The notes beneath the pieces were generated by a model that made no database searches, was not told the DNA's origin, and saw nothing but the letters and a program-made list of their open reading frames with translations. From the NCBI GenBank assembly GCA_031376995.1, contig JANMEO010000231.1, positions 1 through 29,111 on the forward strand: a DNA stretch of 29,111 nt, in the 5' to 3' direction. Position numbers and translations under genes: made by a program. This document shows positions 1-6,664 of this stretch, piece by piece (within the stretch, counting starts at the first letter, position 1; every line of letters starts with the position of its first letter). Source of the DNA: CANHBY01 sp031376995 (GTDB lineage: Bacteria > Pseudomonadota > Gammaproteobacteria > Burkholderiales > Burkholderiaceae_C).

Positions 1-361
1 ACACATTCACCTGCATCGCCTCGACCCACTGCGACCAATCAACGCTTTCAATCTCGCCTTTGGGTCCATAAACGCCTGCATTGTTCACAAGAATGTGGCA
101 TCCATTGAACTGCTCTAACGTTTGTGCAACGACGTTTAGAACATCAGGCTCCAGCGACACGTCTGCAACCTGGGCCACGACGTGTTGCCCCGCACTGGCA
201 AGCGCAACCAACTCAGCCCGCGCTTGCTCCAGCAAGGTGCCATTGCGGGCGCACAGCATCAAATCAGCACCCGCTGCCAAATACCGGTGCGCAATGGCCA
301 AACCCAGACCCTGGTTGGCCCCGGTGATGATGGCAACTTTGCCCAAAAGCACTTTTTCCAT
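1..361 (-). CDS. SDR-family oxidoreductase (partial, C-terminus beyond the window)
   Basis: About 120 N-terminal residues of a short-chain dehydrogenase/reductase are visible and the rest lies left of position 1. The translation starts MEKVLLGKVAIITGANQGLG, which holds the classical TGxxxGxG nucleotide-binding motif, and NNAG follows at about residues 100-103 (central beta-strand motif). The Tyr-x-x-x-Lys catalytic pair would fall in the missing part. The ATG at 361-359 shares its A with the TGA of the upstream dehydrogenase-like gene (TGATG), which strongly supports this start and translational coupling. By context it is the third oxidoreductase in a sugar-nucleotide operon. The substrate cannot be told from the sequence. 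Confidence 0.85.
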   Translation of the reverse strand, partial: MEKVLLGKVAIITGANQGLGLAIAHRYLAAGADLMLCARNGTLLEQARAELVALASAGQHVVAQVADVSLEPDVLNVVAQTLEQFNGCHILVNNAGVYGPKGEIESVDWSQWVEAMQVNV

Positions 362-1680
362 CAACACACCCCAGCCTCAGCCGGCGTGCCCACCGCCACG
401 TAATTGAAACCTGCATCTCTAAAAGCCGTGGCCAGTGACTGAAGATGACGGTTGGCATCGATCACAATCAAGCCAGGCACAGCACTGTTGACAAGCTCGA
501 TGGCCGAATGCTTGAATTGCGGCCACTCGGTGCCCAGCACCAGCGCACTCGCCCCTTCTACCGCACGCATTGCACCGGTGCAATGCACCACCTGGCCGAC
601 CCAGCGCTGGGGTATTTGCTTAACTTCAGGGTCATAAACCCGCACGTTTGCGCCTTGCGCCAACAGCCAGTCGCACAACTCGACGGCCAAAGAGCGGCGA
701 AGAGTATCGGTTCCAGGTTTGTAAGTCAGGCCCCAAATGGCAACGGTGATCCCGTTGATCGCGCCGAATTGCTGAAGCAGCTTGCGGCGTACCCAATTTT
801 TATGCTCATCGTTGCTGGGGCCCACTGCCGACAGCAGCGGCGTTGACAAGTGATGAGCCTGGCTCTCCAGGCCCAGAAAGGCAATGTCCCGGGCCAGGGT
901 GCCTCCTGCGAACGGGCCACCCGGGGCAACATAGGCTTTGGCGCCAATGCGTGCTTCAGTCTTCAAGCCCCGCTCGACCTCCTTGGCGTCGGCGCCAACC
1001 AATTCGCAAATGGCAGCAATTTCGTTGGCAAAGGTGACCGAGGTCGCCAAGAAGGCATTGATGGCGTGCTTGGTCATTTCTGCAGACTCCACCGACATCC
1101 ACTCCAACCGGTCTGTCAGCGGTGAAAGCAGTTCTTCCAGTACTCGGCGGGTTTGCGCATTTCGCACGCCCACCACGATGCGGTCCGGCTTCAAAAACAC
1201 ATCCAGCGCCTTGCCCAGGCGCAAGTTTTCTGGTGAACAGGCAAAGCCCAGCCGCTTGCCAGGCAAGTGCTGGCTGGCAAAGATTTCGAGCTTGTGAACA
1301 GAGCCCACGGGCATCTGAGACGACACCAAAACCACCGCACCGTCTGCCAGGTGCGGCAATGCAGCCTGAATCTGGTTTTGAACGTAAGCAACGTCGGCCT
1401 GGTCTTCATCATCCACCGGGGTATCAAAGGCGACCCAAAGCACATCGGCACCGGACACCGCTTGGGCAGTGTCGGACGAAAACGTGAGCTTTCCACTGGC
1501 AATGCCCGCTTTGATCAAATCATCCAAACCCGGCTCGAAAAGCGGGGCCTTGCCCTGCCCCAGGTTGCTAGCCGTAAGAGCCATGGGGTCCAAGGCCACC
1601 ACCGCATGGCCGACTGAAGCCAAACACGCCGCAGTCACAGATCCCAAATGCCAAAGGCCTTGAACACATATCTGCATCAT
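361..1680 (-). CDS. Divergent UDP-glucose/GDP-mannose dehydrogenase-family protein lacking the catalytic Cys
   Basis: A 439-residue protein with the full-length three-part architecture of the family: N-terminal Rossmann domain, central helical domain and C-terminal UDP-binding domain. The Lys and Asn of the active site are kept (TKHAINA, K204 and N208). The loop that normally reads GGSCFPKD reads AGGTLARD here, so the catalytic Cys is Thr261. The usual PEFLxEG reads PENLRLG, and STVPVGT reads SQMPVGS. The dinucleotide loop is GLWHLG instead of GxGYVG. Canonical dehydrogenases need Cys for the aldehyde-to-acid step, so normal four-electron oxidation is doubtful (inference). The start at 1680 is chosen because its ATG shares a base with the epimerase TGA (TGATG). 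A GTG at 1686 is the alternative. A canonical Ugd is encoded elsewhere in the window. Confidence 0.85.
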   Translation of the reverse strand: MMQICVQGLWHLGSVTAACLASVGHAVVALDPMALTASNLGQGKAPLFEPGLDDLIKAGIASGKLTFSSDTAQAVSGADVLWVAFDTPVDDEDQADVAYVQNQIQAALPHLADGAVVLVSSQMPVGSVHKLEIFASQHLPGKRLGFACSPENLRLGKALDVFLKPDRIVVGVRNAQTRRVLEELLSPLTDRLEWMSVESAEMTKHAINAFLATSVTFANEIAAICELVGADAKEVERGLKTEARIGAKAYVAPGGPFAGGTLARDIAFLGLESQAHHLSTPLLSAVGPSNDEHKNWVRRKLLQQFGAINGITVAIWGLTYKPGTDTLRRSLAVELCDWLLAQGANVRVYDPEVKQIPQRWVGQVVHCTGAMRAVEGASALVLGTEWPQFKHSAIELVNSAVPGLIVIDANRHLQSLATAFRDAGFNYVAVGTPAEAGVC

Positions 1681-2636
1681 CAGCACCTTGACTCAAAAAC
1701 CCACTCGTTCTCACGAAGGTAATTCACAGTTTTGATCACGCCTTCTTGGATGCCAAATTTTGGCTTCCACCCCAGCGCCTGAATACGTTGGGTATCCAAG
1801 AAAATAAATGGGTTATCGCCAACCCACCCCCGGTCACCACCCGTGAATTCCATTGCAGGTGTCACACCCAACTCTGCGCATATCCAACCAATGGAATCAT
1901 TCACCTCACAATAGCCGTCTACGCCGAGGTTAAAGATATTGACCTTGTCTGGCGCCTTGTCCATGGCTAGCAAAATGGCGTCAATACAGTCTTGCACATA
2001 GAGATATGACTTGCGCTGCTTGCCATTGCCTAACACCGGCAAACGAGTGGGATCACTCTTCAACTTCTGATAGAAATCGAAGACATGGCCGTGTGTATAA
2101 CGTTCGCCAAGAATAGACACAAAGCGAAAGATATAGGACTGAAAACCAAAGCCTTCGCAGTAGGCAGAAATAAGGCCTTCACCTGCCGCCTTGGACGCGC
2201 CATAGAGCGATGTCTGGATGGGAAAAGGTCCATCCTCGGGAGTTGGGACAAGCGCAGACTCGCCATAAACTGAACCGGTCGAAGAAAAGGCAATCTTTTT
2301 AATACCATTCGCTCGCATGGCTTCAAGCACGTTGTAGGTGGCAATGGTGTTCTGCTCCAGGTCGCGACGAGGGCGATCAGTTCCAAACCGAACATCTGCG
2401 TTAGCTGCCAAATGAATGACGCAGTCACCTCCTCGAAACCATTCTGTCAACTTTGGTAAATCCAGAATATTTCCCTCAAAGATATGAAAAGCATGGTTAT
2501 TTAGTGCGTCTTCAATGAAACGCCGTTGGCCAGTCGAGAAATTATCAATTCCAGTAACTTTGTGACCCATTCCCAAAAGGCGGTCAACGACGCTACTGCC
2601 GATAAACCCTGCGCAACCAGTTACTATGTAATGCAT
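1680..2636 (-). CDS. NAD-dependent epimerase/dehydratase (UDP-glucose 4-epimerase-like extended SDR)
   Basis: A 318-residue extended SDR. The N-terminus MHYIVTGCAGFIGSS carries the GxxGxxG NAD-binding motif, and SSTGSVYG followed by LYGASKAAGE supplies the Ser and Tyr-x-x-x-Lys catalytic residues. This is the family that interconverts or dehydrates nucleotide sugars such as UDP-glucose, so an epimerase role is likely but the substrate is open. The ATG at 2636 puts the glycine motif at the usual distance from the N-terminus. An in-frame ATG at 2648 would add four residues, and neither has a clear ribosome binding site. It is the first gene of a coupled minus-strand set, followed by the dehydrogenase-like gene through TGATG. 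A 269-bp AT-richer gap separates it from the regulator upstream. Confidence 0.85.
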   Translation of the reverse strand: MHYIVTGCAGFIGSSVVDRLLGMGHKVTGIDNFSTGQRRFIEDALNNHAFHIFEGNILDLPKLTEWFRGGDCVIHLAANADVRFGTDRPRRDLEQNTIATYNVLEAMRANGIKKIAFSSTGSVYGESALVPTPEDGPFPIQTSLYGASKAAGEGLISAYCEGFGFQSYIFRFVSILGERYTHGHVFDFYQKLKSDPTRLPVLGNGKQRKSYLYVQDCIDAILLAMDKAPDKVNIFNLGVDGYCEVNDSIGWICAELGVTPAMEFTGGDRGWVGDNPFIFLDTQRIQALGWKPKFGIQEGVIKTVNYLRENEWVFESRC

Positions 2637-2710
2637 ATTAATTGGCATTGATGAAATTATTGAAATTACCCTGGTCCGGCCAGCCTCACTGCCTGGACAA
2701 GCAACTGCTC

Positions 2711-2775
2711 AGCGGTATAAATAAATACCATAATACTGCGTTTAATTTTAATACGCCCAAAAAAGGCACTATCAT
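2711..2775 (-). promoter_or_regulatory. AT-rich candidate promoter region of the epimerase operon
   Basis: The only clearly AT-rich stretch in the 269-bp gap upstream of the epimerase. On the minus strand it contains TATTAT (2735-2730), a possible -10, with TTGGGC about 19 bp upstream, which is longer than ideal. A small dyad GGTAT-N6-ATACC lies at 2714-2729. The assignment rests on base composition and position only. Confidence 0.3.
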
Positions 2776-2905
2776 CCCAACACAGAGATTTCGGCGTATG
2801 AGGCCAATAACCCATCGAAACTGCAATTGGCGGTACAGACTGATGCGGTGCAAGAGTTGAGTAATGGGGGGTGGGTCATGGAAGGTGGGGAAACTTCCTA
2901 AGTTG

Positions 2906-3313
2906 CTACGTTGACAACTTGCTTACACTCACAATGATGGCGGTTTGGGATGTTGTAATAGGTGAAGACGCGGATTGCTGGTCAGCTTCAAACTGCAGCG
3001 CCTCAATTTCACTACGCAGCTTTTCATGTTCAACCATCTTGCGCTGCAAGAACCGTCGGGTCAGCACGGCCTTTTCAGCCATTCCGGTGGGGGTGAGCAA
3101 GTACGCGTAACGGAGCTTGTCGGGGTTCTTGCTGAAGTTGCCCATCTTGATCCAGCCCTTTTCGACCAGGGCTTTAAGGCAAAAGTTGATGCTGCTGACA
3201 TTGATACCCACTTCCTTTGCCAAGGTGCGCTGGGTCACGCCGGGATTTTCTTGGAGCACTTTGAGCGTCCAAAACAGGGTGTCGTCGTTAGCGGTCTCGC
3301 GGCGTGTGGTCAT
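2906..3313 (-). CDS. EPS-associated MarR-family transcriptional regulator
   Basis: A 135-residue protein beginning MTTRRETANDDTLFWTLKVL. It has a winged-helix segment at about residues 20-70 (PGVTQRTLAKEVGINVSSIN, then a recognition helix and a KGWIK turn) and a helical C-terminal tail. Length and sequence match the small MarR-like regulators (MarR_EPS type) that accompany exosortase or EPS loci in proteobacteria. The ATG at 3313 is preceded by AAGAGAAAG on the minus strand, a fair ribosome binding site. The frame is open 87 codons further upstream, but that extension has no family character and would run across the long palindrome at 3375-3409. It probably regulates EPS genes and possibly itself (inference). 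It lies upstream of, and in the same direction as, the epimerase operon. Confidence 0.85.
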   Translation of the reverse strand: MTTRRETANDDTLFWTLKVLQENPGVTQRTLAKEVGINVSSINFCLKALVEKGWIKMGNFSKNPDKLRYAYLLTPTGMAEKAVLTRRFLQRKMVEHEKLRSEIEALQFEADQQSASSPITTSQTAIIVSVSKLST

Positions 3314-3374
3314 CGGGTAAACTTTCTCTTGGCAAGTTGACAACCAGATCGACGTGTGAAAAATTGCACACTCA

Positions 3375-3409
3375 CGCGATATTTGTTTTACTTTAAAACA
3401 AATATCGCG
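3375..3409. promoter_or_regulatory. Perfect 16-bp inverted repeat upstream of the MarR gene
   Basis: The left arm CGCGATATTTGTTTTA (3375-3390) and right arm TAAAACAAATATCGCG (3394-3409) are exact reverse complements separated by CTT. The right arm ends 62 bp upstream of the regulator start on the minus strand. No T-run follows on either strand, so an intrinsic terminator is unlikely. MarR proteins bind palindromes as dimers and usually repress their own promoters, so an autoregulatory operator is the leading reading. A second, smaller dyad GTGTG-N8-CACAC lies between it and the gene at 3354-3371. Confidence 0.6.
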
Positions 3410-3581
3410 CCGAGTCCGCCAAATTTGGTGCTCTGCAACAACTATTTTGGGCCCTGCTGATTTTCGACAACGTTTTGTGGCACGTCCACAAGCCCTGGCC
3501 GCTGAGTGCGTCAGTTGCATCTTCATACCGCAAGGGTTGGCGAGCGCATCAAAACGAACTTCGCGCAGTCGCACCGCCCTC
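3410..3581. other. Non-coding stretch, no gene recognised
   Basis: Between the palindrome and the repeat element I see no convincing coding sequence, RNA gene or promoter. The open frames crossing it either extend the MarR gene artificially or run into the repeat. Together with the repeat and the relE remnant it forms a decayed accessory strip between 3314 and 4047. Confidence 0.5.
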
Positions 3582-3746
3582 TATACCCATCGGAACTGAA
3601 GATGCTGGGTCGATGGGTCGTTTTGAGAATGGAGATGCAAGGCGTAAAGCACAGCGATACCATTTGGTATCGCGAGCATTGACAACGCTGCAGATCCGTT
3701 TTCAAAACGGCTCAGCGATCCGGCATCTGCAGTTCCGAGGGGTATA
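3582..3746. repeat. Palindromic repeat element, long copy A (MITE- or REP-like)
   Basis: A 165-bp imperfect palindrome. It begins TATACCCATCGGAACTGAAG and ends CTGCAGTTCCGAGGGGTATA, so its ends are inverted copies of each other. The middle holds GCGATACCA-TT-TGGTATCGC (about 3653-3672) flanked by imperfectly complementary arms. The outer sequence is shared with copies at 10791 and 12276. It carries no transposase, and open frames through it translate the repeat itself. The structure fits a non-autonomous or REP-like element able to form a long hairpin. Confidence 0.75.
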
Positions 3747-3770
3747 GACCCATCGGAACTGCAGGGTGCT
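3743..3770. repeat. Degenerate end of a second repeat copy next to copy A
   Basis: Immediately after copy A, and sharing its terminal TATA, the sequence TATAGACCCATCGGAACTGC repeats the left end of the element with a 2-bp insertion. Only this end is present. It abuts the truncated relE remnant, which suggests that the element insertion or its decay removed the 5' part of that gene. Confidence 0.5.
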
Positions 3771-3954
3771 ACAAGATGAAGTGGCGCCAGCAGGGCGTCC
3801 GGCTGGTCTTTTACGTAAAGGATGACCACTTGTTGGTAGGGTCTTGGCCGCAGACAAACGCGAAGACGGGGTGGTCTACGAGTCCGCCATTGCTCGACTA
3901 TCCGCTGCGGCCGCTGCAGTCACCCAAGCTCTGAGGGACAAGCTCAAGAAGTAG
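3767..3954 (+). pseudogene. relE: relE-family toxin remnant, 5'-truncated and frameshifted
   Basis: Read with one frame correction, the stretch gives CYKMKWRQQGVRLVFYVKDD, then HLLVG, then VLAADKREDGVVYESAIARL and an alanine-rich tail ending at TAG 3952-3954. This matches the C-terminal half of E. coli RelE (CYKIKLRSSGYRLVY, then KRE and SEVY) residue by residue with the same spacing. The frame changes at about 3839-3841, where GGG needs one more G, so a 1-bp deletion is the simplest explanation. The N-terminal half and any start codon are missing, and the left border coincides with the repeat element. No relB partner is visible. The remnant should be inactive. Confidence 0.7.
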
Positions 3955-4047
3955 CGGACATGTTGATGCGCTGCTTATCGAGCCCCGAAACGACGAAGTG
4001 CTCGGGCTTAACGCCCCCTTGAACCACGCCCACAGGTGCATCCAACC

Positions 4048-5556
4048 TCAAGCAGACAAATCACTGCCTGAGCGCTTGGCCCCAAACAAGGCCGCAACTT
4101 TTTTCATGGGCTTGATGTTGGGTGACAAACCAGAACTCACGCCACTGTGGGTCGTGACCTCCCAAGCCGGTTGAGCACTGGCACTGGGCACATAAGGTTG
4201 ATCAAAAAACGGATCGCGCGCCTTCGCTCGCACACTGGGCACCAATGGCGCAGACGCCATGCGCCCAGCCCCTGAATCAGCCGCCCTGTCGGTGTCCAGC
4301 GAGGCACGCCGCGGGCGCTCAGTGATGAGCATGGGCAGCGACAAGGGTTCAATCTCGATTTTCTTCTGAATGAGCTTTTCAATGTCACCGGCCAATCGGG
4401 CATCATTGCGGTCGCCCTCGCTCACCAACGTGAAGGCCAAACCCGAGGCCCCAGCACGGCCTGTGCGACCGATGCGATGCACATAATCTTCAGCATTGAA
4501 GGGCACGTCAAAGTTGATCACGGCCGGCAGATCGGCAATGTCCAAACCACGCGCTGCCACATCAGTGGCCACCAATACATCCACCTCACCGCGCTTGAAT
4601 GCATCGAGGGCTTTCAAACGCTCATCTTGAGACTTGTCACCATGCAGCGCATTGGTGCGCAAGCCTTCGCGCTCAAGTGAGCGCGCCAAACGGGCGCAGC
4701 CGAGTTTGGAGTTCACAAACACAATAACCTGAGAAATTTGCCGCTCTTTGAGCAAATGCACGACGGCCGCTCGCTTGTCGTCGGTGGCAACGCCATAAAA
4801 CCGCTGCTCGACGTTGGTGGCAGTGGCATTGGGGCGCGCCACCTCAACCAACAATGGATTTTGCAAATAACTCTCAGCCAGCCTCTTGATCTCGGGCGAA
4901 AAAGTGGCCGAAAAAAGCAAGGTTTGACGCTGCTGCGGAAGATAACTGAGGATGCGCTGAAGATCTGGCAAAAAGCCAATGTCCAGCATGCGGTCAGCCT
5001 CGTCCAACACCACATACTCCACATGGTTGAGCGCACACGACTTGGCCTCGATATGGTCCAACAATCGCCCTGGCGTGGCGATTAAAACCTCCACCCCCAA
5101 CTTCAGTTCTGCCGTCTGGGGCTTCATGTCCATCCCCCCAAACACCACGGCAGCCCGCAGCTTGGTGTGCTGCGAATAGGTGCTGATACTTTTGGCCACC
5201 TGCACCGCCAGTTCACGGGTGGGGGCCAACACCAAGGCGCGCACAGGATGGCGCGCCGGTGAAGCGCTGGTGTTTTCGTGCGCCAACATTTTTTGCAACA
5301 AAGGGATTGAGAAGGCGGCGGTTTTGCCCGTGCCCGTTTGCGCCGCACCCATCACATCGCGCCCAGCCAACACCAAGGGAATAGCCTTGGCTTGAATGGG
5401 CGTCATCGTCTCGTAACCCGAATCAGAAACAGCCCGCAACAACTTCGCGTCCAAAGGCAGCGTGTCAAAACGCGGGCTTTGCAGGGGTATCGGATCGGTG
5501 GGCAGCGGCTGCTGGACCATACTGTGCGCTTCAGGCGCCAAATTCGTTTCAATCAT
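4048..5556 (-). CDS. rhlE: DEAD-box ATP-dependent RNA helicase (RhlE type)
   Basis: A 502-residue helicase with all the canonical motifs: Q-motif region TMTPIQAKAIP, Walker A AQTGTGKT, PTRELA, ATPGR, the DEAD box in VLDEADRMLDIGF, SAT, ATDVAARGLDI, and HRIGRTGRAG. The C-terminal extension (about 110 residues) is variable and basic, ending KKVAALFGAKRSGSDLSA. It probably remodels structured RNA in ribosome assembly or mRNA decay, in the cytoplasm. The ATG at 5556 (MIETNL) is chosen. Upstream ATG or TTG codons would add up to 19 residues that have no family match. The gene is unrelated to the EPS pathway and sits alone between decayed accessory pieces. Confidence 0.9.
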   Translation of the reverse strand: MIETNLAPEAHSMVQQPLPTDPIPLQSPRFDTLPLDAKLLRAVSDSGYETMTPIQAKAIPLVLAGRDVMGAAQTGTGKTAAFSIPLLQKMLAHENTSASPARHPVRALVLAPTRELAVQVAKSISTYSQHTKLRAAVVFGGMDMKPQTAELKLGVEVLIATPGRLLDHIEAKSCALNHVEYVVLDEADRMLDIGFLPDLQRILSYLPQQRQTLLFSATFSPEIKRLAESYLQNPLLVEVARPNATATNVEQRFYGVATDDKRAAVVHLLKERQISQVIVFVNSKLGCARLARSLEREGLRTNALHGDKSQDERLKALDAFKRGEVDVLVATDVAARGLDIADLPAVINFDVPFNAEDYVHRIGRTGRAGASGLAFTLVSEGDRNDARLAGDIEKLIQKKIEIEPLSLPMLITERPRRASLDTDRAADSGAGRMASAPLVPSVRAKARDPFFDQPYVPSASAQPAWEVTTHSGVSSGLSPNIKPMKKVAALFGAKRSGSDLSA

Positions 5557-5585
5557 CTGTTGATTATCACCCTTTGGCGGGCGAT

Positions 5586-5608
5586 GGTCTTTCATATAGT
5601 GAAAGACC
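5586..5608. promoter_or_regulatory. 9-bp inverted repeat in the rhlE leader
   Basis: GGTCTTTCA-TATAG-TGAAAGACC is an exact 9-bp dyad with a 5-nt loop, ending 30 bp upstream of the chosen rhlE start. It could be an operator or an RNA hairpin in the 5' leader, which would suit a helicase that senses RNA structure. The role is speculative. Confidence 0.35.
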
Positions 5609-5691
5609 GGCAATTCTCAATTCAAATTTTTGAGGGCTGTTTTGGGGCTGTTGGTTTCCCGAATTCGAAATCGAACCCGGATCCGTATGGC

Positions 5692-6169
5692 TCACGCAAG
5701 TTGCTGGCTCATCTCTTTAAGAACGATGTGCAAAATGGCTCTGAGTCGGCGGGATTCGCCCGCCATCGTCGCGGTCAGTTCAGGGCGTGCATGGGCGACC
5801 TGAACACTCTCGGCCTCGACCTCGGCGTACAGTGCCTCCGCCTCAAGCACTGCGCGGCTGCGGAGGTTTTCAAGCAGGCGCTCGGCCGTGCCTTTGGCCA
5901 GATTCAACGAGCCACCTGCCTCCAACAGCAGGCCACGGCTAATCTCCGAGAAGCGGCGCATGCCCAAAATCGGCCACGCCAGCTGAGTTTGTGCGGGCCA
6001 TCCATTTTTGTCGAAGGCGGGGGGTCAAAGGAAGATGCGGGCTGAACGCGAAGCCCCTGGGGTTGCCGAGCCAGTGTGCTGAGTACTGAAAACTCTACAG
6101 GCCAGCCACTTCTTGCAAGGTGCCAACTTGCGTTTGATTGATCGATGCGCGCAAGGCGCGACCGTTCAT
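5692..6169 (-). pseudogene. hipA: hipA-family toxin kinase pseudogene
   Basis: The ATG at 6169 overlaps the hipB stop (ATGA), as in functional hipBA operons. Translation gives MNGRALRASINQTQVGTLQE VAGL, then an in-frame TAG (6097-6095, where HipA proteins often have Trp), then SFQYSAHWLGNPRGFAFSPH LPLTP. This is recognisably the HipA N-terminal domain. Just afterwards (about 6010) the hipA frame is lost. Another minus-strand frame continues to TGA 5694-5692 with about 100 residues (RRFSEISRGLLLEAGG to KEMSQQLA). I interpret this as the leftover C-terminus after an internal deletion, but that part is less certain. The kinase core with the ATP-binding and catalytic residues is absent, so no active toxin can be made. 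Confidence 0.65.
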
Positions 6170-6432
6170 GGCTTGACCCTGATGTTCGCGGACTTGCTCA
6201 AATAGGCGGCCACGCTATCGGGCACATCCACCATGACACGAACGCCCAGTCCTTCAAGCACTTGAAAGAGCTTGCCCCACTGCACGGATTCAATGCCGCG
6301 TTCGATCTTCCCTAGAAAATTCTCGCTGACGCCGATGCTGCCTGCAGCATCGTCCTGACGGATCTTCTGTGCCTTGCGACTGGCACGCACGACCTTGCCA
6401 ATGGCTGCTGCGTTGTCAATCGGTATCTTCAT
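6166..6432 (-). CDS. hipB: HipB-like XRE-family helix-turn-helix antitoxin
   Basis: An 88-residue protein MKIPIDNAAAIGKVVRASRK followed by a classical HTH at about residues 20-60 (RQDDAAGSIGVSENFLGKIE) and the loop ESVQWGKLFQVLEGLGVRV, typical of HipB-type antitoxins. AAGGA lies 6 bp upstream of the ATG, a strong ribosome binding site. HipB normally represses its operon and neutralises HipA. Here the overlapping hipA is broken, so the protein survives as an orphan DNA-binding protein. It could still occupy its own operator or be drifting toward loss. The frame is intact and complete. Confidence 0.85.
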   Translation of the reverse strand: MKIPIDNAAAIGKVVRASRKAQKIRQDDAAGSIGVSENFLGKIERGIESVQWGKLFQVLEGLGVRVMVDVPDSVAAYLSKSANIRVKP

Positions 6433-6433
6433 G

Positions 6434-6461
6434 AAAAATCCTTATATTTGCGAGGATTTTT
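6434..6461. promoter_or_regulatory. Candidate HipB operator
   Basis: AAAAATCC and GGATTTTT form an exact 8-bp inverted repeat with a 12-bp spacer, directly upstream of hipB and covering its ribosome binding site. It resembles known HipB operators (TATCC-N8-GGATA), though the spacing differs. Autorepression by HipB is inferred. Confidence 0.45.
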
Positions 6462-6595
6462 GGCAAAAGCTATACCCATTCACCTAAGCTGAGGTGGGTG
6501 GTGATGATCAGACTAATCTTTCCATAAAGCCGACTGATCAGGTGAAACAGCAGTGCACCGCCAGATGTCGGGACGGGCGCTGAGGCCACAGTCCG

Positions 6596-6623
6596 TTGAG
6601 AGAGACACAACAGCGCCTAAAAT
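6596..6623 (+). promoter_or_regulatory. Candidate sigma-70 promoter of the rfbBD genes
   Basis: TTGAGA (6596-6601), a 16-bp spacer and TAAAAT (6618-6623) make a good sigma-70-type promoter. The predicted transcript start at about 6630 gives a leader of roughly 35 nt before the rfbB ATG. No strong Shine-Dalgarno sequence is seen in that leader. Confidence 0.5.
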
Positions 6624-6664
6624 CGCGAGCTCGCTGCACTTCGCGGCATCTCACTATTCGCACC

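Noticed and set aside
2807..2826. A possible further repeat copy (CCCATCGAAACTGC)
   Set aside because: It matches only about 12-13 bases of one end, with no TATA terminus or second arm, so it could be chance.
2880..2922. Small hairpins downstream of the MarR gene as a terminator
   Set aside because: The stems are only 5-6 bp and no T-run follows on the minus strand.
2910..3344. Two GTTGACAAC sites bracketing the MarR gene (2910-2918 and 3336-3344) as regulator sites
   Set aside because: The 9-bp palindrome is tempting, but near-matches such as GTTGACAAG occur inside coding genes here (486, 842, 7932), so it is not distinctive.
3314..3574. An 87-codon N-terminal extension of the MarR regulator
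   Set aside because: It has no family character, crosses the long palindrome, and the internal ATG at 3313 has a ribosome binding site and gives the normal family length.
3475..3829. Open frames on both strands across repeat copy A
   Set aside because: They only translate the palindromic repeat and have no domain features. Similar frames arise at the other copies.
5338..6045. A 235-codon plus-strand open frame
   Set aside because: It is antisense to rhlE and the hipA remnant, with no recognisable domain. It is explained by the GC-rich codon use of those genes.
6473..6500. Similarity to sequence beside repeat copy B (10875-10900)
   Set aside because: It is a short, gapped resemblance around CCCATTCA. 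It is too weak to call a repeat.
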